In this document: positions 63,693 through 64,000 of the stretch, piece by piece
Position numbering within the stretch: the stretch's first letter is position 1
Layout of the letters: the number at the start of each line of letters is the position of its first letter
From: Sphingobacterium griseoflavum
Lineage (GTDB): Bacteria > Bacteroidota > Bacteroidia > Sphingobacteriales > Sphingobacteriaceae
Direction of reading: 5' to 3'
Length of the DNA stretch: 64,000 bases
Assembly: GCF_014653155.1 (NCBI RefSeq)
Contig: NZ_BNAF01000001.1
Coordinates: 248,001 to 312,000 of the forward strand
The notes under the pieces: model-generated
Databases searched by the model: none
What the model was told of the DNA's origin: nothing
Seen by the model: only the letters and a program-made list of their open reading frames with translations
Translations under genes and position numbers: made by a program

Positions 63693-64000
63693 TTGACTTT
63701 GTGCATTTGTTTGAGGCTATCGATGGTAGCACGAAGACCTCGGTCAAGGTAGCGGCTATGCTTGCTTATCTTCAGACGGCGGCAGATTCCGATAAATTAT
63801 TTGCAATGGCCGTGTTGATGGGGAACAAGCCCAAGCGGCCAATTCGAACTGCTGATTTGCGGATATGGGCTTCGGAGGAATCCCGCGTACCCTTATGGCT
63901 GATCGAGGAAAGTTATTACGTCGTGGGGGATCTGGCAGAAACCATTTCACTTATCTTGCCGCCCAAAGCCCGGTCAGTGACCACGGACATATCGCTACGG
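63689..64000 (+). CDS. ATP-dependent DNA ligase, N-terminal part (runs off the right edge)
   Basis: The first 104 codons of a plus-strand gene whose ATG overlaps the exonuclease stop. A GGAGGAGG ribosome-binding stretch lies just upstream. The protein begins MIDFVHLFEAIDGSTKTSVKVAAMLAYL and continues with MGNKPKRPIRTADLRIWASEES, the N-terminal domain of bacterial ATP-dependent ligases of the LigB/LigC-with-exonuclease type. The catalytic Lys motif lies beyond the edge. Confidence 0.85.
   Translation, partial: MIDFVHLFEAIDGSTKTSVKVAAMLAYLQTAADSDKLFAMAVLMGNKPKRPIRTADLRIWASEESRVPLWLIEESYYVVGDLAETISLILPPKARSVTTDISLR

Noticed and set aside
1..64000. Insertion sequences, prophage or integrative element
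   Set aside because: No transposase, integrase, long terminal inverted repeats or tRNA-flanking direct repeats were seen. Gene order and codon use look chromosomal throughout.

Overview
The window is chromosomal DNA of a Bacteroidota bacterium, most likely a member of Sphingobacteriaceae (Sphingobacterium/Pedobacter-like). The evidence is two SusC/SusD pairs, repeated use of the Bacteroidota promoter element TAnnTTTG, the long Bacteroidota-type PurF, a LytS/LytTR regulatory pair, an MqnC menaquinone gene and a ligase-associated exonuclease/ATP-dependent DNA ligase pair. Genus is inference; no rRNA or species marker lies in the window.

Layout. Bases 1-5.5 kb: the 5' part of a histidine-kinase-like gene on the minus strand, a non-coding spacer with a direct repeat, then a SusC/SusD pair closed by a strong terminator. 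5.6-8.8 kb: a DUF2721 membrane protein, a class C beta-lactamase-fold serine hydrolase and an alpha/beta esterase. 9.1-12 kb: a probable zinc-starvation operon (large palindromic operator, 78-residue protein, COG0523 GTPase) followed by an Na+/H+ antiporter. 12.3-22.6 kb: an NTF2-like exported protein, then a LytS histidine kinase, a lipoprotein zinc metalloprotease, a second SusC/SusD pair and a LytTR response regulator. The kinase and regulator genes bracket the protease and transporter, which suggests a peptide-scavenging locus with its own two-component system. 23-26 kb: a small outer-membrane barrel, an orphan SUKH (SMI1/KNR4) protein and a GH43 lipoprotein.

26-49 kb holds mostly housekeeping genes: a PurF-family amidotransferase, rplU-rpmA, queA, an ABC permease, a glycogen operon (GH31 - glgB - glgA - glgC), an aminotransferase, a methyltransferase, an S1/P1 nuclease, DUF4268, a lipocalin, tRNA-Ala(GGC), a small unknown gene, a DUF937 membrane-anchored protein, alkaline phosphatase, an accessory SSB divergent from a zinc-ribbon protein, and a nitroreductase.

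48-64 kb: ABC-F ATPase and pyrD (divergent), lysS, zinc-free L31 (rpmE), a GlmU-like protein, tpiA-prmA-mpl (tightly coupled), an XRE regulator, a 53-residue very acidic microprotein, mqnC-scpB, an SRPBCC protein with a small GNAT, HAD-TauE/SafE, and the ligase-associated exonuclease with the start of its DNA ligase, cut by the window edge. Several genes have a TAnnTTTG element only 4-7 bases before the start codon, which predicts leaderless or nearly leaderless mRNAs.
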